This document shows, piece by piece, positions 15,947 to 23,170 of a stretch of 36,628 nucleotides of DNA. The stretch lies in NCBI GenBank assembly GCA_030427485.1, contig JAUICG010000046.1, forward strand, positions 1-36,628, in the 5' to 3' direction. Made by a program: the position numbers and the translations under genes. This DNA comes from Gammaproteobacteria bacterium (lineage in GTDB: Bacteria > Pseudomonadota > Gammaproteobacteria > Pseudomonadales > Halieaceae). Each line of letters begins with the position of its first letter. The stretch's first letter is position 1. A model generated the notes under the pieces. It saw nothing but the letters and a program-made list of their open reading frames with translations. It made no database searches and was not told the DNA's origin.

Positions 15947-17264
15947 TAAGGGTAAGGACGACGGCTCCAGGGCGGTACCGACTTCCCGCGCGAGCCGCTT
16001 TGCACGCATGGCGCGCATCGCCGGCGGCGTCGCCGGAGGTATGCTCGCAGAGGGCTCGCGACAGTTGCGTGCAGGAAAGCGCCCCCGTGCGAGAGACATG
16101 CTGCTGACACCGGGCAATGCCCGGCGCGTGGCGGAACAACTCTCGACCATGCGCGGCGCCGCGATGAAGGTCGGGCAGATTCTCTCCATGGATACGGGAG
16201 AGTTCCTGCCGCGGGAGCTGGCCGATATCCTGGCGCGATTGCGCGACGATGCCCGCTATATGCCGGCGCAGCAATTGCAGTCGGTAATGCGGGATGCCTA
16301 CGGCGAAGATTGGGAAACCCTGTTCTACGACTTTGAAATGAAACCCCTGGCCGCGGCATCGATCGGCGAGGTACACCGGACGATCTCTCCGGACGGCCGC
16401 GAGATAGTACTGAAAGTACAGTATCCGGGTGTCGCCGACAGCATCGACAGCGACGTGGACAACATCGCCGGTTTGCTGCGATTGTCGGGCTTGTTGCCCG
16501 AGGGGCTGGATATCCAGCCCTTACTGGAGGATGCGAAATGCCAGTTGAAGGACGAGGCCGACTATCTGAAGGAGGCAAAGTACCTGCAGGCCTTCGGCGA
16601 CCTGCTGCGCGATGATCCGCGGTTTCTGCTGCCGGAAGTGCTCCCGGAGCTGACTCACCGCAATGTGCTGGCGATGACCTACGCCGCCGGCAGCCCGATT
16701 GATTCCGTGGTCGACCTGCCGCAGGCAGAGCGCGACCGGGTGATGACTGCCCTGATCGAGTTGATGTTGCTTGAACTCTTTGAACTCAGGATGGTGCAGA
16801 CCGACCCGAATTTCGCCAACTACCAGTATCGCCGGAACACCGGCGAGATTGTGCTGCTGGACTTTGGCGCCACGCGTCGCTTCAAGGCGGGCTTCGTCAA
16901 CAACTATAAAAAACTGGCCCGCGCTGCGATCGCGGGAGACAAAGGGAAAATGGCGGCCGCCGCCGGGCGACTCGGGTTCTCCATGGGAGAAGCGGACAGC
17001 CAGTACCGCGAGCTGGTGCTGGAGGTGTTGATGCTGGTACTGGAGCCGCTGCGCACCGATGTGGACTACGATTTCGCCCGTTCCAGTATGGCGCGAGATT
17101 TATCGGCGCTGGCGGAAGAGGTCAGGGACTACCGGGATTTCTGGCGGGCGCCGCCGATCGACGCAGTCTATTTTCACCGCAAGGTGGCGGGCATGTACCT
17201 GCTCGCCACCCGCCTGAAAACCAGGGTCAACATACATCGACTGGTGCAGCGCTGGCTCGCGTGA
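15933..17264 (+). CDS. ABC1/UbiB-family atypical kinase-like protein, copy 2
   Basis: The 443-aa protein starts at a GTG (15933) inside the end of the first copy, with GAGAG just upstream. It has the same family motifs: KVGQ (79-82) in GAAMKVGQILSMD, AAASIGEVHR (140-149), the Lys in VLKVQYPG (K161), DEADYLKEAKYL, AMTYAAGSP, TDPNFANYQY and LLDFGATRRF. A Gly/Met-rich segment at about 25-40 (ARIAGGVAGGML) resembles the N-terminus of ADCK-type proteins. The two copies are clearly paralogous yet well diverged, and overlap plus shared strand imply co-expression and perhaps a complex. Substrate unknown. It is convergent with the WS/DGAT gene, five bases between stops. Confidence 0.92.
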   Translation: MARNNKGKDDGSRAVPTSRASRFARMARIAGGVAGGMLAEGSRQLRAGKRPRARDMLLTPGNARRVAEQLSTMRGAAMKVGQILSMDTGEFLPRELADILARLRDDARYMPAQQLQSVMRDAYGEDWETLFYDFEMKPLAAASIGEVHRTISPDGREIVLKVQYPGVADSIDSDVDNIAGLLRLSGLLPEGLDIQPLLEDAKCQLKDEADYLKEAKYLQAFGDLLRDDPRFLLPEVLPELTHRNVLAMTYAAGSPIDSVVDLPQAERDRVMTALIELMLLELFELRMVQTDPNFANYQYRRNTGEIVLLDFGATRRFKAGFVNNYKKLARAAIAGDKGKMAAAAGRLGFSMGEADSQYRELVLEVLMLVLEPLRTDVDYDFARSSMARDLSALAEEVRDYRDFWRAPPIDAVYFHRKVAGMYLLATRLKTRVNIHRLVQRWLA

Positions 17265-17269
17265 GCGGG

Positions 17270-18712
17270 TCAGGCCTTCTTGCGTTTCTTCCTGCCGGTC
17301 AGGGCCGCGTCGCGCAACTCCTCAAACGACGCCTGCAGGCATTCGGCGTAGAATGCCGGGTCCGGCAACATATCCCGGCAAGCCGTGAAGGACAGGCTGA
17401 TGGTTCCCTTCTTGTCCTGCACTGAACTGTAAACGATGTGGAACAGGCCGACATTGGGCATCAAGGGTCCGAGACTGATGGAATCGATCAACTCGGCGCC
17501 ACACATATAGAGCTGGAATGGCGCGCCCGGCACGTTCGTGACGATCGTGTTGAATACGGTGCTGGCCTCGGCCAACCCGGTGGCACTGGCCGTACGAATG
17601 GCCAGTGACAGTACATTGCCCGGCATCACGTCCGTGAGGTCGACCGCAAACCGGGGCCCCAGGGCTTCAGCGTAGGCCTTGGCGGACTGGGCCTCCTCGT
17701 GTACCGCGGCCAATCGCTCGCAGGGGTCCGCGATATCGCTGCGTAAGCTCACGTTCATGAAGCCGACCATATTGCCGCCGGCGGCGCGCTCCTCGACGGA
17801 GCGTACGTCGATGGGGCAGCCGGTGACCAGCGACTGCTCGGGCAGTTCGCCCTTGCTTTCAAGATATTTTCGCAGCGCCCCGGCGACGATGGTCAACATC
17901 ACATCGTTGATCGTGGTTCCGGGTTGGGTGTTCTTGATTGCCCGTACTTCCTCGAAATCGAATTTGCGTGCCTCGACCACCCGATGCCGGGAAATCTTGC
18001 CCTGGAAGCGGGTTTTCGGTTTGTTTTCGAGGTTGTGAAATTGCTTTTCCTGCCTGCCCTTGCGCAAACGCATGAATGCGGGGCCGGCATCCTTGAGCAT
18101 GTCGATGACCTGGCCGGGTTTGCGCCAGGCATCCAGGTAGGCCTTGCCCAGCATCCTAGGCGTGGAAATTCTCTCCACAATCCACGGCGGTGCCTCGCCC
18201 ACATCGCGGGTCTCCGGGGTCAGGTCATGCACGATATTCATGAACTGGGTGCCCGTGGCGCCGTCCATCGCGCAGTGGTGGACTTTCATCAGCAGGGCGA
18301 AGCACCCGGGGGGATAGCCCTGGATATTATTGAGCCCCTCGATCACATAGATCTCCCACAGCGGCTTGTCACGGCGCAGTGGCTGCGAATGAATGCGTGC
18401 AGTGAGAATACACAGTTGCCGCCAGTCGCCCGGTTTGGGCAGGGCGATGTGGCGCACGTGGTATTCCATATCGAAATCCGGGTCTTCCACCCAGTAGGGG
18501 CGGCCCAGGTTATAGGGCACAAAGGCCAGTTTGCGCCGGAAGATTGGAGAGAGATGGGCGCGGCGCTGCAGCATGTCGAGGATCTGCTTGAAGCGTACTT
18601 TGCCGCCTGGCGCCGTGGACTGGTCATAGATGCTCACACCGCCGATGTGCTGTGGCAGGCCGTCCAATTCGGCGTGCAGGAACATCGCATCCTGGCCGGA
18701 TAACTGTTGCAT
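17270..18712 (-). CDS. Wax ester synthase / diacylglycerol acyltransferase (WS/DGAT)
   Basis: Esterifies acyl-CoA with fatty alcohols or diacylglycerol to make storage wax esters or triacylglycerol. The 480-aa length is typical. The catalytic HHxxxDG motif is HHCAMDG at residues 145-151. PLWE follows earlier at about 117-120, TTINDVMLTIVAGALRKYL carries the conserved N-D, and the C-terminal half holds NVPGAPFQLYMCG and SLGPLMPNVGLFH. The N-terminal LSGQDAMFL is a hallmark start. Many bacteria have several homologues and some are inactive; the motifs here are intact. The M3 peptidase gene ends 23 bases upstream on the same strand. Confidence 0.95.
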   Translation of the reverse strand: MQQLSGQDAMFLHAELDGLPQHIGGVSIYDQSTAPGGKVRFKQILDMLQRRAHLSPIFRRKLAFVPYNLGRPYWVEDPDFDMEYHVRHIALPKPGDWRQLCILTARIHSQPLRRDKPLWEIYVIEGLNNIQGYPPGCFALLMKVHHCAMDGATGTQFMNIVHDLTPETRDVGEAPPWIVERISTPRMLGKAYLDAWRKPGQVIDMLKDAGPAFMRLRKGRQEKQFHNLENKPKTRFQGKISRHRVVEARKFDFEEVRAIKNTQPGTTINDVMLTIVAGALRKYLESKGELPEQSLVTGCPIDVRSVEERAAGGNMVGFMNVSLRSDIADPCERLAAVHEEAQSAKAYAEALGPRFAVDLTDVMPGNVLSLAIRTASATGLAEASTVFNTIVTNVPGAPFQLYMCGAELIDSISLGPLMPNVGLFHIVYSSVQDKKGTISLSFTACRDMLPDPAFYAECLQASFEELRDAALTGRKKRKKA

Positions 18713-18735
18713 ACACTGTTCTCGCTATATGGTTA

Positions 18736-20766
18736 TTATTGTCCCAAGCATACTGCCGTCATTTCTGGCGTCAACTGGCCCAGGTACTTCGAGTAGGCGG
18801 CAGGGGAGAAGGGCCTGCCGAGAAAATCGGCCACCAGGTCTGCGGCGGGTTTGCTGCCGGCCGGGGCCAGCACCTTCTCGCGGTAATCGCGCGCTGTGGC
18901 CCTGTCGCGCAAGCCGCGGCGCTCGAAGCGGCTCAGCAGGTCGATCGCGATGGCCTGCGACCACTGGTAAGTATAGTAGTTGGACGCGTAGCCGTTGAGG
19001 TGGCGGAAGTTGTTGTAGAAGTGCGTATCCGGCACGTAGGGGTAGGGCGAGTACTGCGCCTGCAAGGCCCTCATCAGGGACAGCAGTTCGAAGCTGTCGG
19101 GGTCGCGGTTGTGGTACTCAAGTGACAGGCTGGCGTAGAAAATCTGCGCGGCGGTATTTGCCGCCTCGCCGAAATGCCGGGCCGCGTTCATTTTCTCCAC
19201 CAGCGGCGCGGGAATGGTTCGCCCGTTATCATCCATCGCTATTTCCTGTAGCGTCTCATAATCCCACGCCCAGTGCTCGAGCATCTGCGAGGGTGCTTCC
19301 ACAAAATCCCTCTCCATCGACATGCCAGAGATATCGAACCATTGCTGGGTGCCGGAGAACATGTTGTGCAGCAAATGGCCGAATTCGTGCAGGAAAGACT
19401 CCACCTGGCGGTGCTCCATCAAACCTCGCGGGAAATTGGTGGCCATCCCGGACAGGGGTATTTGGCGGTCCTTCAGCCCCCTGCGCAGGGCCCAGTGCGC
19501 GGCGTGTCCGTACTTGTTGTCCCGCGGGTGCATGTCGAGGTAGAAGCGCCCGATGGGCACGCCCTGCTCGCGCATTTCCCAGGTGGTGACGTCCGGGTGC
19601 CACGTCGAGGTGTGCCAGGGCACGATCTCCACGCCGAACACATCCTCGGTGAGCCGGAAGATGCCCGCCTGCACCCTGTCAAAGTGAAAATAGGTGCGGA
19701 CCTGCTCCGCGTCCAGCGCGAAATCCTCCTGTCGCACGCGGTTTTCCAGCCAGTAAACCTGCCATGCCTGCACCTGTTGTGCTCCTGCATCAACCTGGCG
19801 CAGTCGCGCCAGCAGCGTGTTCACATCGCAGTCGGCAGGTTTTTTAACGGCACCGTCCAATTGCGCGAGAAAGCGCTGGACGGCCTGCGGCTCCGCGGCC
19901 ATCAGGCCGTCCATTGCCAGCGCGGCGTAGGTCTCGTACCCCAGGAGCACGGCCAGTTCGTGCCTGCGCCTGATCAGCGTTTTCAGCGTCTCGCGGTTGT
20001 CCGGCGTGGCGATGTTCTTTGCCGCCTTGAAGAGACGGTAGCGCAAATCATCGTTCACGGCGTATTTCATCACCGGCAGGTAGTCGGGGTAATCCGTTGA
20101 TACTAGTATGGTGCCCTGTGCATTTTCCGGGTGGGAATCCAGGAAATCCCGGGGCAGTCCGGCCAATTGTTGCTCGTTGGTCTCCACGCTGCGTTTATCC
20201 ATGCGGATCGCTTTCTCGAAGGCGCTTCCCAGCCGGGTGATTTCAGTGATTAACGCGCGTACCCTGTCGCGCGTGGCTTCATCGCGATCAACGCCCGCCT
20301 GGTGAAATGCCCTGAGTTTCCTGTCGATCATGAAACGCTCCGCGGCACTGGCCCCCGTCAAATCGATGGCCGCCACCCGGCGGTAGAAAGTCGGGGACAG
20401 GTTCACCCCGGCCAGAAAATCGTTGTAGCGGGCGATACACTCTTCCGCCGCAGTCTGTACCCGTGAGTCGGGGTGGACGGCTTTCATGTACCAGGCGTGT
20501 TCGATGCGCTGCAGGTCGATCATCATCGCATCGTAGGCACCAAAGACACCTTGCAGGCTTGCGGGTTCAGGGTCGAGTTCGATCGCAGTGAAGGTAGCAG
20601 CGGCGGTCGCCAGGACCTCCTCGCACAGCGCGGTGAACTGCGCGGCGGTCTGTTTGAAATCCCATCCGTCACGCGCGCTGGATGTGTCGCTGCCCGCCCA
20701 TGCGGAACGTCCCATGATCAGGCAGAGTAGCATTGCGATATAGGCAACGGTTCTGGCTGTGTCCAA
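18736..20766 (-). CDS. Exported M3-family zinc oligopeptidase
   Basis: The 676-aa protein is a thimet-oligopeptidase-like metallopeptidase that cleaves short peptides. HEFGH (encoded at 19375-19389) supplies two zinc ligands and the catalytic Glu, preceded by VESFL and followed by LLHNMFS. The third ligand Glu lies in FVEAPSQMLEHW downstream. The C-terminal block YNNFRHLNGYASNYYTYQWSQ (start YNNF) and FLGRPFSPAAYSKYLG are typical. The start was set at a TTG (20766) because AGGGGGT lies seven bases upstream and the product then begins with a signal peptide ending GRSAWA before GSD. The same frame is open to a GTG at 20841. Most M3 enzymes are cytoplasmic, so this one appears periplasmic. Confidence 0.9.
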   Translation of the reverse strand: MDTARTVAYIAMLLCLIMGRSAWAGSDTSSARDGWDFKQTAAQFTALCEEVLATAAATFTAIELDPEPASLQGVFGAYDAMMIDLQRIEHAWYMKAVHPDSRVQTAAEECIARYNDFLAGVNLSPTFYRRVAAIDLTGASAAERFMIDRKLRAFHQAGVDRDEATRDRVRALITEITRLGSAFEKAIRMDKRSVETNEQQLAGLPRDFLDSHPENAQGTILVSTDYPDYLPVMKYAVNDDLRYRLFKAAKNIATPDNRETLKTLIRRRHELAVLLGYETYAALAMDGLMAAEPQAVQRFLAQLDGAVKKPADCDVNTLLARLRQVDAGAQQVQAWQVYWLENRVRQEDFALDAEQVRTYFHFDRVQAGIFRLTEDVFGVEIVPWHTSTWHPDVTTWEMREQGVPIGRFYLDMHPRDNKYGHAAHWALRRGLKDRQIPLSGMATNFPRGLMEHRQVESFLHEFGHLLHNMFSGTQQWFDISGMSMERDFVEAPSQMLEHWAWDYETLQEIAMDDNGRTIPAPLVEKMNAARHFGEAANTAAQIFYASLSLEYHNRDPDSFELLSLMRALQAQYSPYPYVPDTHFYNNFRHLNGYASNYYTYQWSQAIAIDLLSRFERRGLRDRATARDYREKVLAPAGSKPAADLVADFLGRPFSPAAYSKYLGQLTPEMTAVCLGQ

Positions 20767-20862
20767 TGTTGTACCCCCTGGCAGGGACGATGGGACCCGC
20801 GCGCACGCCTGTCGCCCGGTCCGGTCATTCCCCTGTTGCACTACCTGTGTATTCTACCCTGT

Positions 20863-20904
20863 AAAAAAAAGCACTGCCGGTTACCCTTAGGGGCCGACAG
20901 TGCT
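20863..20904 (-). terminator. Rho-independent terminator of the MFS gene
   Basis: On the minus strand AGCACTG (from 20904) pairs with CAGTGCT (to 20870) around a GC-rich inner segment (CGG with CCG) and is followed by a run of eight T. It lies 15 bases after the MFS stop, so it ends that transcript and separates it from the M3 peptidase gene. Confidence 0.85.
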
Positions 20905-20918
20905 GGAGTGTTCCCGCG

Positions 20919-22145
20919 TCAGGCGGCGGGAACGACCTGGGGTTCTTCGCTTTCCGATTCGCGCCGAATGCGAGCGATCAACGGTACCAGGACCACCGCC
21001 ATCACCGGCGTAAATATCGCCAGCAGTATCAGCAGCGTCGAGGTCACGCCAAACCGATCCAGCGCGAAACCCAGCAGCGGTCCGGTGCCGATGAAAACCG
21101 CCCGCACCGCCAGGCTGACCAGTGAGTTGACGGTGGCGCGGAATGTCCCGGGCACGCGCCGATTCAGCGCCTCGTAGAACAAGCTCATGCTGAGCCCTCT
21201 GGAGACCTGCAGCGCGAAGCCGAACATCACGCCTATCCAGCCAGCGCCCAGCGCCATACCGAGCAATCCCAGTACCGGTAGAACGCCGATCAGGCACAAT
21301 ACACGCTGTGTGCCCAGGCGCTGCTCGAGCGCACTGGCGAAGTTGGCTGATACGCTCACGGTGAGCGCGAAAGCCGCCCAGATGTAGCCATTCCACTCGA
21401 TGGGGACCCCCTGGAACTCCCAGTATTTCTGGTAGATCCAGAACACGTACACCGCCAGCAGGCCGAAGGCCGCAATGGCGAAGGCGGTCCACAGCACCAC
21501 GGGTTTGCCAAACAGCAACAGTTCCAGGATGGAGCGCGCATTGCCACGGTGGTTGACTTCCAACACCGGCCGCGGTACCTCCACCAATGTCAGCGCCAAC
21601 AGCAGCGGCACCATGCCGATAACAGTCTGTGCGACAACCACGGCATCGAGTGACCACAGCAACAACACACTGGCCATGATCCCGGCGATACCGGAGGCGG
21701 CGGCTTCAACGGAAATCAGTCGGCTGAGCGATTTACCGGCTGTCCCGCCGCCCTCGGCCCCCTCTTCCTGCAAGTACACTTCCGTGTCGTAGAGCAGCGC
21801 CAGGTCCGCCCCGGATATGAGGCTGACCGCCAGGCCGATAAGGACTTCAAATACCAGGAAGTCGACAAAGCTGTCCGCACCCAGCAAATACAGGAATCCG
21901 CTTGCGAAGAATACGGAGCCGAGCAAGATGGCGCGCCGCCGGCCCCAGATATCTGCGATATAGCCCGAGGGTACTTCGAACAGTGCGATGGTCAGCGCAA
22001 ACAGGGCCTGGGTCTGCAGCACCTGATTCATGGACAGGTCGTGGCCCTGCAGCAACGGCACGAATACAGGGTTAATCACCATCAGGCTGTTAAAAAAACC
22101 CAGCAGGTAGATGTTGCGGATATTGTTGCGTAGTGACCTTTTCAC
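20919..22145 (-). CDS. Major facilitator superfamily transporter
   Basis: The 408-aa protein is polytopic, with about twelve hydrophobic segments and a GTG start (22145) preceded by AAGGGA. The MFS signature is in the loop between helices 2 and 3: SGYIADIWGRRRAILLGS (about residues 60-77). A central loop at about 132-146 is Glu/Gly-rich (LQEEGAEGGGTAGKS). The C-terminus is charged (RIRRESESEEP). Substrate unknown; general resemblance is to drug or metabolite exporters. Its leader contains a strong terminator-like hairpin only 57 bases upstream of the start, suggesting attenuation or an independent upstream small gene. Confidence 0.9.
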   Translation of the reverse strand: MKRSLRNNIRNIYLLGFFNSLMVINPVFVPLLQGHDLSMNQVLQTQALFALTIALFEVPSGYIADIWGRRRAILLGSVFFASGFLYLLGADSFVDFLVFEVLIGLAVSLISGADLALLYDTEVYLQEEGAEGGGTAGKSLSRLISVEAAASGIAGIMASVLLLWSLDAVVVAQTVIGMVPLLLALTLVEVPRPVLEVNHRGNARSILELLLFGKPVVLWTAFAIAAFGLLAVYVFWIYQKYWEFQGVPIEWNGYIWAAFALTVSVSANFASALEQRLGTQRVLCLIGVLPVLGLLGMALGAGWIGVMFGFALQVSRGLSMSLFYEALNRRVPGTFRATVNSLVSLAVRAVFIGTGPLLGFALDRFGVTSTLLILLAIFTPVMAVVLVPLIARIRRESESEEPQVVPAA

Positions 22146-22201
22146 TTTCCTTGTCCCTTGTTGTCCGGGACCCTGAAAGTGGAGGCATTTCTTGCGGGAA
22201 T

Positions 22202-22242
22202 AAAAAAAGGCCTCCGGAATCAGGGTTCTCGGAGGCCTTTTC
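22202..22242 (-). terminator. Strong bidirectional terminator hairpin upstream of the MFS gene
   Basis: AAAGGCCTCCG (22206-22216) and CGGAGGCCTTT (22230-22240) form a perfect 11-bp stem with a 13-base loop. Minus-strand transcripts meet seven T right after it; plus-strand transcripts meet T-rich sequence too. It lies 17 bases after the short minus-strand ORF and before the MFS gene. It can end the short ORF's transcript or act as an attenuator for MFS. Confidence 0.85.
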
Positions 22243-22257
22243 TAAACAGTCGTTACA

Positions 22258-22365
22258 TCAAGTGCTTCCAAAAACCTCGCGGTCTGCCCACAGGCAGGCC
22301 GCCGGCATCACGACAATTGAGTCGTGGCGCTTACAGGTGCTTGCTTGTGTGAAAAATGTGCCCAT
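22258..22365 (-). CDS. Candidate 35-aa small protein or leader peptide
   Basis: An ATG at 22365 opens 35 codons beginning MGTFFTQASTCKRHD and including VMPAACLWADREVFGST at the end. Support: a promoter-like pair upstream (TTGACG and CATTAT, 17 apart), a strong terminator 17 bases after the stop, and GC at third positions of about 63%. Against: only a weak ribosome site (AAAGTGAA) and no family I can name with certainty. Two hairpins lie within it (22284-22297, 22309-22326). It could be a small protein, an attenuator leader for the MFS gene, or an sRNA with a chance ORF. Confidence 0.45.
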   Translation of the reverse strand: MGTFFTQASTCKRHDSIVVMPAACLWADREVFGST

Positions 22366-22415
22366 GATGTTCACTTTAAAATCGAAGAATACACAGTGCC
22401 AGTCGGCAGCTGCGT

Positions 22416-22444
22416 ATAATGCGCCTGCTTTGAAGCTACGTCAA
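22416..22444 (-). promoter_or_regulatory. Sigma-70-like promoter of the short ORF
   Basis: On the minus strand TTGACG (22444-22439) and CATTAT (22421-22416) are 17 bases apart. A transcript would start near 22409 and run through the short ORF to the hairpin at 22206-22240, about 200 nt. The same bases read TATAAT on the plus strand at 22415-22420, so a divergent promoter is also possible. Confidence 0.5.
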
Positions 22445-22589
22445 TCAAAGAATTCGACAGGCGGTAAATTTCACAACTTTGTAACGCGGTATATATCGGG
22501 ATGGCGCCGCGTGCGGCGTGCGGTTAACGGGGGTTCCCAATGCGGGCCTATTCGCGCTACTCTTTCAGACCCTGTACAGGAGAGATTCG

Positions 22590-22967
22590 ATGATAAAAAA
22601 GTGTGTAAGGATGACGGTGCTGTATCTGGTGGCTGCGGTGCCCGCGATCCACGCCAATGAAATGGCTGATGCGGCGGAATCCTTGTGTGAGAAAGTGAAG
22701 TCTTGTGCCCTTGCCCAGATGGCGGAGCAGGACCTCTCGCCCGAGATGCGCCAGATGATGCAGCCCACCCTGGACGGCATGTGCGCGCAAGTGCGGGGCA
22801 AGGTGGGCGATGTACCTACGGGGCACCCTTTGTACAAACCTGCCGTGGCCTGTCTGGACAGCATGAATGCGCTATCATGCGAGGAGATGCACAGTTCCGA
22901 GGGTGCGTTGACGCCGGCCTGTGAGGAGTATGAAGAGTTGGCTCGCGCAGCAGGCGAAATGGAATAG
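22590..22967 (+). CDS. Small periplasmic six-cysteine protein, function unknown
   Basis: The 125-aa protein starts at the ATG at 22590 with AGGAGA upstream. Residues 1-22 are a signal peptide (MIKKC... ending PAIHA). The mature part has six cysteines (33, 39, 65, 88, 97, 111), consistent with three disulfides, and is otherwise Glu/Met-rich and helical looking, with CEKVKSC near its start and CEEYEELARAAGEME at its end. I do not recognise a family. The 5' region (22445-22589) likely carries its promoter; TATATC near 22490 is a weak -10 candidate. No partner is apparent from its neighbours. Confidence 0.75.
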   Translation: MIKKCVRMTVLYLVAAVPAIHANEMADAAESLCEKVKSCALAQMAEQDLSPEMRQMMQPTLDGMCAQVRGKVGDVPTGHPLYKPAVACLDSMNALSCEEMHSSEGALTPACEEYEELARAAGEME

Positions 22968-23170
22968 GACATTGTCTGTCCTGGCCTGACCCATTAAATA
23001 CAGTTCGGCGGAATAAACTTGCCGACCCGGCGTGACCGGTTCGGCTCTGGAGTAAGTCGGTGCTGATCCCCGTTGGGGACAGCGTTCGCCGGGTCCACGG
23101 CAGACCGGGTAAGATTCTGACGGCATTCAGCACCTTAAGGCCCGGTGTGGCCAGAACCAATAATAGTGGT

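Noticed and set aside
22133..22660. Plus-strand 175-aa ORF spanning the intergenic region
   Set aside because: It crosses the terminator hairpin and the start of the six-cysteine gene in another frame and has no protein-like features.
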